DNA from: Myxococcales bacterium
Lineage (GTDB): Bacteria; Myxococcota_A; Polyangia; Haliangiales; Haliangiaceae
Direction of reading: 5' to 3'
Length of the DNA stretch: 64,000 nt
NCBI GenBank assembly: GCA_016720595.1
Contig: JADKKI010000014.1
Location: forward strand, 175,086 to 239,085
Part shown: piece by piece, positions 1 to 12,702 of the stretch
How positions within the stretch are numbered: the first letter of the stretch is position 1
Layout of the letters: each line of letters starts with the position of its first letter
The notes under the pieces: model-generated
What the model was told of the DNA's origin: nothing
The model's input: the letters and a program-made list of their open reading frames with translations, nothing else
Database searches by the model: none
Translations under genes and position numbers: made by a program

Positions 1-391
1 ACACCGTCGGAGCGTTGCGCCCGCCGAGCTGTCCCTTGTGGCCCTTCGAGAACTGCTCTCCGTCAACGCCGCCCTTGTCGAGCAGGTGGCAACTGTTGCA
101 GGACAGCTCCTGACCCTTGGATAGGCGAGGGTCGAAGTAGAGCATCCGACCCAGCGCGATCTTTGCGGGGGTGCCGACGCTGGTCGGCGATTCGAACCGG
201 GACGGCAGTGGTTTGAACAAGGCGTCGAGCCGGGCCACGTCGAGAGTCGGAGCGACGGTGGCGACCGTCTCACGGGACGCTGGGCCGGTCGTCGTCGCTG
301 TCGAGGGAGGTGGCTGCTTCTCCGGGCGCTCGCAGGCAGCGGACCACAGGACCAAGGCGCCGAGGACTGCACGAATTGGTGGAGACGACAT
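1..391 (-). CDS. Di-haem cytochrome c peroxidase (MauG/CcpA family) lipoprotein, N-terminal part
   Basis: The reading frame starts at an ATG at 391 on the minus strand and runs off the left edge of the window, so only about 130 N-terminal residues are visible. They show a lipoprotein signal with a Cys near residue 20 (SAAC), a Pro/Thr-rich linker, then a segment with a haem-attachment motif CNSCH near residue 105, preceded by a LGRMLYFDPRLS-type motif. In bacterial di-haem cytochrome c peroxidases this order (short linker, LG..LFFDPRLS, CxxCH) marks the first haem domain, and the family reduces H2O2 in the periplasm. The P-type ATPase gene lies 37 bp upstream on the same strand, so co-transcription is possible. 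The catalytic second haem domain cannot be checked here. Confidence 0.8.
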   Translation of the reverse strand, partial: MSSPPIRAVLGALVLWSAACERPEKQPPPSTATTTGPASRETVATVAPTLDVARLDALFKPLPSRFESPTSVGTPAKIALGRMLYFDPRLSKGQELSCNSCHLLDKGGVDGEQFSKGHKGQLGGRNAPTV

Positions 392-428
392 GCCGGAACA
401 TCAAGCAAGGGGCGTGCCCCGGATCCCG

Positions 429-3074
429 TCAGCTGGTTCGAGCCGGAACCCACGACGTTCTGCTCCGCGCGCGCCGTACCCGCTTCACCGCCTCGAACCA
501 GAGGATGCAGACAGCTCCTGCGCCGAGGCTGAGCAGCAGATCGTGGAGATCGAGCGCCGCGAAGTGGAACAGCTGGCGTGGATACGGCAGCGCGACCGCG
601 AGGGTGAGGAAGACAACTGCGCCGAGGAGGACCCAGCGCACGGCGGCGTTGGGGACCCGCAGCATCGCCACGGCCGAGGCGCGCCACGAACGGTTCACCA
701 GGATCACCATGATGAAGGCGACGACCAGCGTGACGAACGTCAGCGCGCGAGCCGCGTCGACCGTGTGGTTCGTGCGCCCGAGGAGGAACACCGCCAGACA
801 CACCCCGAGGATGCTGGCGCCCTGGAGCAGGGCGATGCCGAGCGTCTCCTTCGAGAACAGTCCCACGTCGCGTCTTCGCGGCGGTCGCTGCATGATGTCG
901 GCCTCGGCTTGCTCGCCCTCGAAGACGAGGGTGCACGACGGGTCGATGATCAGCTGCAGGAACGCGATGTGGACCGGCAGGAGGAGGAGGGGCCAATCGG
1001 CGAAGAACACGGGCAGCATGGAGAGCCCGGCGATCGGCACGTGGACCGCGACGATGAACACCACCGCCTTCTTGATGTTGTCGTAGATCCTCCGGCCGAG
1101 TCGGATCGCATCGACGATCGACGAGAAGTCATCGTCGAGGAGCACCAGCGAAGCTGCTTCGCGAGCGACATCCGTGCCGCGTCCGCCCATCGCGATCCCG
1201 ATGTGCGCGGCCTTGAGGGCCGGAGCGTCGTTGACGCCATCGCCGGTCATCGCCACGACCTCGTGGTTGGCCTTGAGCGCGATCACGATCCGCAGCTTCT
1301 GTTCGGGGACGACGCGGGCGAAGATCTGCACGTTCGCGACACGCTTCGCGAGCTCCTCGTCGGACATCCCGCGGAGATCCTCACCGGTGAGCACGGTGTC
1401 GCAATCGGTGATCCCCGCGCTGCGCGCGATGCTCTGAGCCGTGGCGGGGTAGTCGCCGGTGATCATCACGACCCGGACCCCGGCGGTCTGACACTCCCGG
1501 ACGGCGGCGGGGACGGTGGGTCGCAGGGGATCTTCGAAGCCGAGGAGCCCCACCAGCTCGAGCTGGAGATCGTGCTGGTCGTCGGGCAGCTGCTCGAGGG
1601 GAGTCACGCCTTTCGCCACGGCGAGCACACGGAGGCCCTGCGACGCGAGGCTCTGGACCTCGCGGGCGAGCGCTGCGCGTTGCTCGGGGGCGAGGTGACA
1701 GAGATCCGCGACGGCCTCGGGGGCACCCTTCGTGGACACCATCGCCTCGCCGCCGGCCTCGGTGCTCCACGCGTGGCTCACCGCGAGCAGGCCCGGCGTG
1801 AGCGGGTACTCGCGGACCAGGACCCAGGTGGGATGCAGGTGCTCCGTGTCCTTGATCAGCCGCCCTCCTGCTTCGTGAAGTGCACGCTCCATCGGATCGA
1901 ACGGATCTCGCCGGCTCGCGAGGATCGCGTGCTCGAGGAGGCCGTGGAGCTCCTCGGGCAGCTCCGGGAGGCCGGGGAGGTCCGTGGTGGAGCCACCGAT
2001 CGCGAGGGTGCGCAGGCTCATCTGGTTCTGCGTCAGCGTGCCGGTCTTGTCGACGCACAGCACGGTGGCGGCGCCCAGCATCTCGATGGCAGGCATCTGT
2101 CGGGTGAGCACGCGGCTGCGCGACAGTCGCCACGCGCCGAGCGCGAGGAAGATGGTCAGCACGACGGGGAACTCCTCGGGGAGGATCGCCATCGCCATCG
2201 CGATCCCGGCGAGGAAGCCCTGCTTCCAGACCTCCGCGCCGCCACCACGGGTGAGCGCGAACACGACGACCACGACGGCGCAGGCGGCCAGGCCGACGAC
2301 CGCGAGCACGCGCACGATGCGCCGCGTCTCGGTCTGGAGCAGCGTCGGCTCGGGCGTCGCTTGCTCGAGGGCCTTGCCGATCTTGCCGAGCTCCGTGCGA
2401 GCGCCCGTCGCGAGGATCTCGACGATCCCTTGGCCCGAGGTCACGAGCGTCCCGGAGAACACCGAGGGCAGGTCGTCTCCGCCAGGTTGGTCGAGGCGGT
2501 CGGCGTCGGTGGACGGGAGCTTGCGCACCGCGACGGACTCGCCCGTCAGCAGAGATTCGTCCACCACGAGGTGCAGCGCTTGGCGGAGCACGCCGTCGGC
2601 CGGGACCCGATCGCCTTCGACCACCACCACGAGATCGCCGCGCACCACCTCGTGCCCCGGGATGCGACGACGCTCGCCGTCTCGGATCACGAGGGCGCGC
2701 GGGCTCGAGAGGTCGCGGAGCGCCTCGAGTGCGTGCTCCGTGCGGCGCGCTTGGACGATCGTGATCGCCATGACCACGAACACGAACCCGAGCAGCATCA
2801 GCGCGTCGGCGGGCTCTCCGAGGAGGAGATAGACCAGCCCCGCGGCGACAAGCATGATGAACATCGGCTCGCGAACCACTTCGAACACGATGCCCAGCAA
2901 GCTCGACTTACGGTGGGCGGCGAGATCGTTCGGGCCATCCTCGGCCAGGCGCTCGCGGACGGTCACTGCGGAGAGTCCAGCGAGGCCCTGGAGCTGGAGA
3001 ACGCTCGGTGCGACGCGCGCGCTCACCGAACGTGGTTCTAGACGCGTGGCATCGTCGATCTGTGGCGCTCCCAT
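429..3074 (-). CDS. P-type cation-transporting ATPase (P2-like)
   Basis: An 881-residue integral membrane pump with all P-type landmarks: the actuator motif TGES (about 177-180), transmembrane helix 4 motif PEEFP (299-303), the phosphorylation motif DKTGT with Asp342, and the hinge motif GDGVNDAP. Two hydrophobic hairpins precede the catalytic loop and several follow it, as in P2-type pumps. The N-terminus has a cation-ATPase N domain (LAGLS...RL...GPNDL) and no CxxC heavy-metal domain. A PEEFP-type helix 4 is found in calcium- or other cation-pump-like bacterial P2 ATPases, so Ca2+ or another hard cation is more likely than Cu/Zn; the substrate is inferred. A start at 3143 is also open, but the ATG at 3074 gives the usual N-terminus. 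Confidence 0.9.
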   Translation of the reverse strand: MGAPQIDDATRLEPRSVSARVAPSVLQLQGLAGLSAVTVRERLAEDGPNDLAAHRKSSLLGIVFEVVREPMFIMLVAAGLVYLLLGEPADALMLLGFVFVVMAITIVQARRTEHALEALRDLSSPRALVIRDGERRRIPGHEVVRGDLVVVVEGDRVPADGVLRQALHLVVDESLLTGESVAVRKLPSTDADRLDQPGGDDLPSVFSGTLVTSGQGIVEILATGARTELGKIGKALEQATPEPTLLQTETRRIVRVLAVVGLAACAVVVVVFALTRGGGAEVWKQGFLAGIAMAMAILPEEFPVVLTIFLALGAWRLSRSRVLTRQMPAIEMLGAATVLCVDKTGTLTQNQMSLRTLAIGGSTTDLPGLPELPEELHGLLEHAILASRRDPFDPMERALHEAGGRLIKDTEHLHPTWVLVREYPLTPGLLAVSHAWSTEAGGEAMVSTKGAPEAVADLCHLAPEQRAALAREVQSLASQGLRVLAVAKGVTPLEQLPDDQHDLQLELVGLLGFEDPLRPTVPAAVRECQTAGVRVVMITGDYPATAQSIARSAGITDCDTVLTGEDLRGMSDEELAKRVANVQIFARVVPEQKLRIVIALKANHEVVAMTGDGVNDAPALKAAHIGIAMGGRGTDVAREAASLVLLDDDFSSIVDAIRLGRRIYDNIKKAVVFIVAVHVPIAGLSMLPVFFADWPLLLLPVHIAFLQLIIDPSCTLVFEGEQAEADIMQRPPRRRDVGLFSKETLGIALLQGASILGVCLAVFLLGRTNHTVDAARALTFVTLVVAFIMVILVNRSWRASAVAMLRVPNAAVRWVLLGAVVFLTLAVALPYPRQLFHFAALDLHDLLLSLGAGAVCILWFEAVKRVRRARSRTSWVPARTS

Positions 3075-3173
3075 GGGTCGTGCTGTGGGAGAGCACGATG
3101 CGGGCCACGTCAGGATCCCGGTTCGGGCGCGGATTCCGCGCAAGGGTTGCGCCGGGAGGACGCGCTCAGCGGG

Positions 3174-3413
3174 TCACCGCGCGGGGCGCGGGCGTCGGGA
3201 GACGATCGTGTACGTGGCCATCGTGGACATCACGAAGATCGCGATCGCGAGCACCCCCACCGAGCTCGAGCTGACCGGATCGCTGCTCGGCCCGCGCCCC
3301 GAGGACACCATCGCGTGCATCGTGAACCAGGTGAGAACGGCGCCGATCGCCGCGGAGAGGGCGAGCCGGATGAGGCGCGGGCGAAAGTTGCGAAGATCGG
3401 TCGATCCGTCCAT
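3174..3413 (-). CDS. Small two-helix membrane protein, unknown function
   Basis: A 79-residue protein with two predicted transmembrane segments (about residues 15-36 and 50-68) separated by a short Ser/Pro-rich loop and ending in a basic tail. It lies 99 bp upstream of the ATPase gene on the same strand and could share its transcript. No family is recognised. It begins with a good ATG and has the codon bias of its neighbours, but it is short, and the opposite strand is also open here. Confidence 0.55.
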   Translation of the reverse strand: MDGSTDLRNFRPRLIRLALSAAIGAVLTWFTMHAMVSSGRGPSSDPVSSSSVGVLAIAIFVMSTMATYTIVSRRPRPAR

Positions 3414-3506
3414 GTCTCAGGAGACAAGCCGTGCGGCGTGCGGTTGCGCGGGATGGAGCCACAGGTTTCCAGCACCTGGCGGGGCAGCCTCCGCTATGGT
3501 CCCGAG

Positions 3507-4031
3507 ATGACGGTCCGTGTCCGATCCCTCGACCGCGTCGCGGACCGCCGTGGCGTGGAGGCGATCGATACGTCGTTCGAGACCACTTCGGTGTTCGATC
3601 TGGTGACCACGGAGCACAAGATCGAGCTGGTGGAGCGTGCGCTTCCGCAGCCGCTCACCAAGCGCTACTCGATCGCCGAGGTGTTCGCGGGCTGGGCACG
3701 TTGGGACACGGGGTGGGTGGCGGACGACGGCGGTGTGCGCGGCTTCGCGACGGTGGAGTACGAGCCATGGCACGGGCGTCTGGTGCTGTGGTTCCTCTAC
3801 ATCGCACCCGCGTGGCGGCGCCGCGGGGTAGGGCGCGCGTTGCTCGCGCAGGTGGAGGCGCACGGTCGCGAGGTCGGTGCCACGCACGTCTGGCTCGAGA
3901 CCAGCAACGTCAACGTGCCAGGGCTCACGGCCTATGGCCGGCTCGGGTACGCGCTGTGCGGCGCCGATCGGCTGTACTACGGTGCCTACATGCCCGGCGA
4001 GACGGCGATCTACCTCGCGAAGATGCTGTGA
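3507..4031 (+). CDS. GNAT-family N-acetyltransferase (streptothricin-acetyltransferase-like)
   Basis: A 174-residue acetyltransferase. The acetyl-CoA binding motif A is clear around residues 105-115 (RRRGVGRALL), preceded by a beta-strand with LWFLYIAP and followed by a GATHVWLET strand and the C-terminal LGYALCGAD segment. The N-terminal part (acidic, DTSF...FDLV, a ...LTKRY stretch) resembles streptothricin acetyltransferases (SatA-like), but that sub-family call is tentative and no substrate can be named. The ATG at 3507 was chosen because upstream in-frame starts would overlap the divergent small membrane protein. Its TGA overlaps the ATG of the following ThuA-like gene by one base, so the two are coupled. 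Confidence 0.75.
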   Translation: MTVRVRSLDRVADRRGVEAIDTSFETTSVFDLVTTEHKIELVERALPQPLTKRYSIAEVFAGWARWDTGWVADDGGVRGFATVEYEPWHGRLVLWFLYIAPAWRRRGVGRALLAQVEAHGREVGATHVWLETSNVNVPGLTAYGRLGYALCGADRLYYGAYMPGETAIYLAKML

Positions 4032-4747
4032 TGCGCGCCGCGGTGCTGTTCGTCGTGGTCTGTGCGTGTGGAGGCACCGATCCGCCCCCGGACGTGGTGC
4101 TGTTCTCGCGGACCACGGGCTATCGCCACGCCGACGCGATCAAGGCCGCACTCGCGGTCTTGCCGGCGCGGCTCGAGCACGACGGGCTGCACGTGCTGGC
4201 TACCGAGGATCCGCTCGCGCTGGAGGATCTCGGCACGGCACGCGTGGTGGTGTTCCTGTACACCACGGGCGACGACGTGCTCGACGCCGCGGGGAAGGCG
4301 GAACTCGAGCGCTTCGTCCGCGCCGGCGGCGGCTGGGTGGGCATTCACTCGGCCGCGGACACCGAGTACGCGTGGCCGTTCTATCAGGAGCTGGTGGTGG
4401 CGCCGTTCGCCTCGCACCCCGACGTTCAGGCCGCGACCGTCGACGTGATCGCGCCGGATCATCCGGTGATGGCGCCCGTGCCGACGCTGCGCTGGGAGGC
4501 CGACGACGAGTGGTACAACTTCGCCCGCGACGCGAGCACGGTGCCTGGGGTGGAGGTCCTCGCGAACCTCGACGAGACGACGTACGTCGGCGGCACGATG
4601 GGTGCGAGCCATCCGATCATCTGGGCACATGCGCGGCTCGGCGGGCGCGCGCTGTACTCGGAGATCGGGCACGTGGCGGCGCGGTGGAACGATCCCGTGT
4701 ATCTCGCGCACGTGATGGCCGCGATCCGCTGGGTGATGCCGCCCTGA
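4031..4747 (+). CDS. ThuA-like domain lipoprotein
   Basis: A 238-residue exported lipoprotein: the N-terminus is a short hydrophobic signal ending in a lipobox-like VCAC (Cys near residue 13). The rest matches the ThuA-like (trehalose-utilisation, glutamine-amidotransferase-like) fold, with FSRTTGYRHADAI near the start, the strand VVVFLYTTGD, the GGGWVGIHSAAD turn, the FASHPDVQ and DHPVM segments, and a C-terminal ALYSEIGH. ThuA-like proteins are often linked to sugar catabolism or degradation of glycans; the exact activity is unknown. The gene begins inside the stop codon of the acetyltransferase and ends 10 bp from the convergent kinase gene. Confidence 0.85.
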   Translation: MRAAVLFVVVCACGGTDPPPDVVLFSRTTGYRHADAIKAALAVLPARLEHDGLHVLATEDPLALEDLGTARVVVFLYTTGDDVLDAAGKAELERFVRAGGGWVGIHSAADTEYAWPFYQELVVAPFASHPDVQAATVDVIAPDHPVMAPVPTLRWEADDEWYNFARDASTVPGVEVLANLDETTYVGGTMGASHPIIWAHARLGGRALYSEIGHVAARWNDPVYLAHVMAAIRWVMPP

Positions 4748-4757
4748 TCGTGCGCGA

Positions 4758-8881
<4,124 letters not shown>

Positions 8882-8885
<4 letters not shown>

Positions 8886-10606
8886 GTGCGCTTCCGCGGA
8901 CGATCGAGACCGAACTGGTTGAGCTTGTTGGTCAGCGTGCGCCGCGAGACCCCGAGGAGCTTCGCCGCCTCGGTCTGGTTGCCGTGCGTCTGTGCCAGCG
9001 CATCGATGATCGCCTGACGCTCGAGCGCCTCCGCCTGGACCCGCACGCCATCGAGCCCGCCGGCACCAGGCGCACCGCTCGACGGAGACGCGACGGCCGG
9101 GCGCTGCATGCGATCCTCCGGGAGGTGGTGCGCGTCGATCACGCCCTCGCACAGCAGCGTGGCGCGCTCGACCACGTTGCGGAGCTCGCGGACGTTGCCG
9201 GGCCAGCGATACGCGTGGAGCAGGGCCCGCGCCGCCGCCGAGACCGACGGCGCCGAGCGGCCGAGCCCCGCCGCCGTGCGCGCCGCGAACCTCGTGACCA
9301 GGGCATCGAGCTCGCCCATGCGCTCGCGGAGTGGCGGCACCTGGAGCGAGACACCCGCGAGCCGGAAGTACAGATCCTCCCGGAACCGGCCCGCGGCGAT
9401 CGCATCGTCGAGATCGCGGTGCGTGGCGGCGATGAAGCGAACGTCGATCTTCTTGGACTTGACCGCGCCCACGCGGAGGATCTCGCGCTGCTCGATCACG
9501 CGGAGCAGCTTCGCCTGCGTCGCGGCGGGGAGCTCGCCGATCTCGTCGAGGAACACGCTGCCACCGTCGGCCTCTTCGAGCAGGCCGGTCTTGCTGGCGA
9601 CCGCGCCCGTGAACGCCCCGCGCTCGTGGCCGAACAGCTCGCTCTCGAGCAGCTGCTCGGGGAGCGCCGCGCAGTTGAGCTTGACCAGCGGGTGCCGCGC
9701 CCGGGGCGAGCGCCGGTGGACCTCCTCGGCGATCAGCTCCTTGCCCACGCCGGTCTCGCCGAGGATCAGCACGCTGATCTCGCCGAGGGCCACCTTCTCG
9801 ATCAACGCGAGCAGCGGCCGCATCGGGCCCATCGCCGACAGCACGGCCTCGCCGGGCGCGGCCTCGGCGTCGGGGCGCGCACCATCGAGCCGTGAGGCGA
9901 TGGCCGTGGACAGCGCCCACGCATCGTGACCGTCCGCCGGGAACCGCACCGCGGCGACGCTGGCCTCGGGAATCGCCGCGCCGACCGCGCGGGAGATCGC
10001 CGCCACCTCGTCGGCGCCCGCATCGACGAGCAGCACCTCCCACTCGCCGGGTGCATAGGTGCCGATGACATCGACGTCGCGCACGCTCGCGACCAGGCGC
10101 TCGACCGCTGCCCCACCGCCACCATCACGGGTGCGGACCCGGAGCAAGCCGAACTGGGTCCCCGTCCGCGCCGCGCGCGTGCACTCCTCGGAGAGCCGAA
10201 GCTCGAAGTACCCGTGGCCCCACAGCGCGCGCTGACTGGCGACCGGGGTGTGCTGCTGGACCAGGACGCCGATCGATCCGACGGTCACGACCTCGTCGTA
10301 GCTGATCTCTCGCGGGGTGTTCGCGGCGATCCGCTCGCCGCGCACGGTGGTGCCGTTGCTGGAGCCGAGGTCCTCGACGGTCAGCCGGTCGGTGACCTGG
10401 AACCGGGCGTGCCGGCGGGACAGCGACGGATCATCGATCCGAACGTTGCAGCCGGGATCGCGGCCGATCACGACGACGCCGCTCGCCGGGATCACGTGCG
10501 TCGACGGCGACGCGCCGGCGATCACCACCAGGCGTGGGCGCCCCTTCGCCACCGCGAGCGAACGTGTCGCGGGCTCGTCGGGCCGGCCGCCGCGGCTGCG
10601 GGTCAT
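8882..10606 (-). CDS. FHA-degenerate GGDEF-AAA+ sigma-54 activator with Fis-type HTH
   Basis: 574 residues. FHA domain at about 40-105 (VIGRD, SRRH, SSNG), which in the family binds phosphothreonine. Next (about 130-240) comes a domain that looks like a decayed GGDEF: an amphipathic N-terminal helix of the ...ECTRAARTG type and, at the signature position, PGEWEVLL in place of GGDEF. The AAA+ domain has Walker A GETGVGKE (283-290), the sigma-54 contact loop GAFTGA (330-335) and the WPGNVREL motif, so it should remodel RNA polymerase-sigma54. The C-terminus is a Fis-type HTH (NQTEAAKLLGVSRRTL). There is no receiver, so control is likely through kinase phosphorylation of a ligand for the FHA domain. 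It overlaps the kinase gene and lies 66 bp after the TolC-like gene on the same strand. Confidence 0.92.
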
Positions 10607-10672
10607 CGAGGCGAGCGTACCGCAGGCGGCAGGCCCGTCGCGCGGGCTGAGGCTACGTCTCGATGACGTCGA

Positions 10673-12133
10673 TCAACGGAGCGTCACGCCGTGCCGGGCG
10701 AGCAGCTCGCCTGACGCCGCGGCGAGCCCGGCGTCGGCATCGAGCAGGTCCACCTGCGCGCGCTCGATCCGGAGCCGGATCTCGCCTACCGAGGCCTGCC
10801 GGCGGAGCAGCTCGAAGGCGGTGGTATCGCCGCGCTCCCATCGCCCTTGCTCCGCGGCGAGATTCTGCTCGGCGAGCTCGCGCGCCCGGACCAGAGCGCT
10901 GCTCCGCTGGAGCGCCAGCGCGCGCCGGTTTCGCAGCACCTCGACCTCGGCCATCAGCTGCGCGGCCGCGTCCTCCCGGGCCACGCGGGCGGCGACCCAG
11001 CGCGCGCGAGCCCCGTCGACCTTCGCCCGTGATCCGCGATCGTCGAGAGGCGCACGGAGCGTGATCCCGGCCTGGAGCGACCATCCTCCGTAGCCGGCGG
11101 TGTCCTCGAAGGCATCGTGCATGCCGTCCCGCGCGGCCGAGAGCGCACCCGTGAGGGTCGCATCGATCCGCCACCGTGCCTCGTCCTCGGCCTGGAGGAC
11201 CTCCGCGTGAGCGGCCTCCGCTCGGGAGTCGCCAACCCGGACGGTTGGTGCTGCCTCGGCGCTGACGAGCTCGGTGGCGGGGTGCTCGGGCGGCGAGGGA
11301 ACGTCTCCGGCACGAAGCTCCGTGGTGGGTGTCGCTCCGAGCAGCCGCGACAGCTCGAGCGAGCGCTCGCCGATCGCACCGCGGACGATCAGCTCGTCCT
11401 CCCGCCGGCGAGCGACCTCCTCTTCGATCTCGGCGGCCGCGAGCCGTGGTCGGGCTCCGCGGGAGATCTCGGCCTCGACCTGGCGCAGCTGGAGCTCGGC
11501 GGCGGTCGTGGCGTCGTGGCGGATCTCCACCTCGCGCTGCGCGAGATAGAGCTGCCAGTAGGCGTGCTCCACGTCGCGGAGCACTCGTGCGGTCGTGGCG
11601 ATCCTCTCGACGAACGCGGCGTCTCGCGTGGCGTCGAGCCGCTCGCGGAGGGCCGCTCCGACCCGGCGTCCACCCCACAACGGCTGACGGATGCTCGCCT
11701 CGAGGCGCGGGACGATCGTGCGCTCGGTGAGGTCGACCGCGGAGTGGCTCGTGGCGATGCGGGTCGTGACGACCTTCCGCTGCATCGATGCGGTGACGCG
11801 AGTCTCGGTGCCTGCCTCGAACGTCCTCGTGAGCGCCGCCGATCCACCGACGACGTCGGCCGCGCGTGGCTGGCTGAGCAGTGTGAACCGGGGCTGGTCA
11901 CGCTGCCGCGCCCCGGAGGTCGAGAGCTCGAGCATCGTGGTGTACGTGCCGCGGAGCTCGTCGAGAGAGGCCTCCTCGCCCACCACCGCCAGCGTCGCCG
12001 TCGCGATCAGTGGGTTGTTCGCCGTCGCTTGAGCCACCGCGTCGTGGAGACGAATGCTGTGGCCATCGGCCTGCGCGGCCGATCCGGTGCCCACGAACAG
12101 CGCGCACGAGGTGAGGATGGGGGAGAGGCGCAT
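10673..12133 (-). CDS. TolC-family outer membrane efflux/secretion channel
   Basis: 486 residues from the ATG at 12133, which gives a typical signal peptide ending near AAQA. The mature part has the two-fold repeat of long amphipathic helices and barrel segments of outer membrane efflux proteins: LHDAVAQATANNPLI at the start, an internal RLEASIRQPLWGG segment, ...AYWQLYLAQREVE, and a second copy with LRAPLDDRGSRAKV and RELAEQN. TolC-type proteins form the outer membrane duct of type I secretion systems. Here the HlyD adaptor and C39 ABC exporter lie 2-7 kb away on the same strand and the peptide gene is divergent next door, so this is the probable outer membrane part of that exporter. No good Shine-Dalgarno precedes the ATG at 12133; a start at 12226 is possible. 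Confidence 0.88.
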   Translation of the reverse strand: MRLSPILTSCALFVGTGSAAQADGHSIRLHDAVAQATANNPLIATATLAVVGEEASLDELRGTYTTMLELSTSGARQRDQPRFTLLSQPRAADVVGGSAALTRTFEAGTETRVTASMQRKVVTTRIATSHSAVDLTERTIVPRLEASIRQPLWGGRRVGAALRERLDATRDAAFVERIATTARVLRDVEHAYWQLYLAQREVEIRHDATTAAELQLRQVEAEISRGARPRLAAAEIEEEVARRREDELIVRGAIGERSLELSRLLGATPTTELRAGDVPSPPEHPATELVSAEAAPTVRVGDSRAEAAHAEVLQAEDEARWRIDATLTGALSAARDGMHDAFEDTAGYGGWSLQAGITLRAPLDDRGSRAKVDGARARWVAARVAREDAAAQLMAEVEVLRNRRALALQRSSALVRARELAEQNLAAEQGRWERGDTTAFELLRRQASVGEIRLRIERAQVDLLDADAGLAAASGELLARHGVTLR

Positions 12134-12297
12134 CGTGATGAGGTGCTGCACTCCTCGCACCACCTCCACGGCAGCCGTCGTGTCCCACAGGACACCCACC
12201 GACCTCGCACTGCTCGTCGAGCGCATGCGATCTGCGCCTCGAGTGCACGGCCTCGTCGGGCGGCTCTCGAGAGTGGCCGCGAAGCGCGGATCTGTCG

Positions 12298-12313
12298 CGG
12301 CACGCCGGCTGCA
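12298..12313 (+). promoter_or_regulatory. Sigma-54 (-24/-12) promoter of the GG-leader peptide gene
   Basis: The sequence GGCACG-N4-CTGCA matches the sigma-54 consensus TGGCACG-N4-TTGCA at both invariant dinucleotides, GG (12299-12300) and GC (12311-12312), with the required 10-base spacing. Transcription would start near 12324, leaving a 5' UTR of about 29 bases with an AAAGGAG ribosome-binding site at 12341-12347, six bases before the ATG. Two sigma-54 activators are encoded in the same island. Confidence 0.75.
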
Positions 12314-12352
12314 CTGAGCTCTGTCGTTCGCAACTCAACCAAAGGAGCAGGT

Positions 12353-12553
12353 ATGACGCAGCAGAATGGTTCCGTTCAGTCGTTCGAGATGGTGTCCGAG
12401 CAGGAGATGATGGCGGTCGACGGTGGTGAGCTCTCGGGGTGGGGTTGGGCCGGTGGCTACGCCCTCGTCGTGGGCATGGCGTGTCCTCCGTGTGCCGGTG
12501 TTGCCGCAGGCGTCGGGCTCGCGCTGTTCGTCATCGATGCGATGACCGACTAA
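12353..12553 (+). CDS. Double-glycine-leader secreted peptide precursor (bacteriocin/microcin-like)
   Basis: A 66-residue precursor. The leader fits the double-glycine rule for C39 peptidases: Val at -12, Ser at -11, Glu at -8, Met at -7, Val at -4, Gly-Gly at -2/-1 (residues 24-25). Cleavage would release a 41-residue peptide starting ELSGWGW, with a CPPC motif (mature Cys19 and Cys22), glycine-rich hydrophobic stretches and an acidic end. There is no Lys, Arg or His anywhere in the precursor. The gene has an excellent ribosome-binding site, a near-consensus sigma-54 promoter and a downstream hairpin terminator, and sits among genes for a TolC channel, an HlyD adaptor and a C39 ABC exporter. 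It is probably the exporter's substrate; whether it kills, signals or does something else is unknown. Confidence 0.85.
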   Translation: MTQQNGSVQSFEMVSEQEMMAVDGGELSGWGWAGGYALVVGMACPPCAGVAAGVGLALFVIDAMTD

Positions 12554-12589
12554 GCGCTGACCGCCCACGCCGCGAGAGATCGCGCGACA

Positions 12590-12616
12590 CGCCCGGTCCC
12601 CACGTGGGGCCGGGCG
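12590..12616. terminator. Hairpin terminator after the peptide gene
   Basis: A near-perfect inverted repeat: CGCCCGG, a bulged T, CCCCAC, then GTGGGG and CCGGGCG, giving a 13-pair stem with one bulge, followed by a moderately T-rich TTCGTCGTTG. It lies 36 bp past the peptide stop codon and 86 bp from the end of the convergent regulator gene, so it may serve both strands. Confidence 0.7.
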
Positions 12617-12702
12617 TTCGTCGTTGCGCGCGCGCCGTGCAAACGCAAGAACACTCCGCAGAGCATGGCTCCACGGAGTGCGACGCAGTGGTCGAAGGCT
12701 GC

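Noticed and set aside
171..3041. Open frame of 956 codons on the plus strand
   Set aside because: It is the antisense shadow of the P-type ATPase; the translation is Arg/His/Asp-rich low complexity with no motif.
12147..12162. Sigma-54-like GG-N10-GC match on the minus strand before the TolC-like gene
   Set aside because: Transcription would begin about three bases before the ATG at 12133, leaving no leader, and the central bases match poorly. GG-N10-GC alone is frequent at this GC content.
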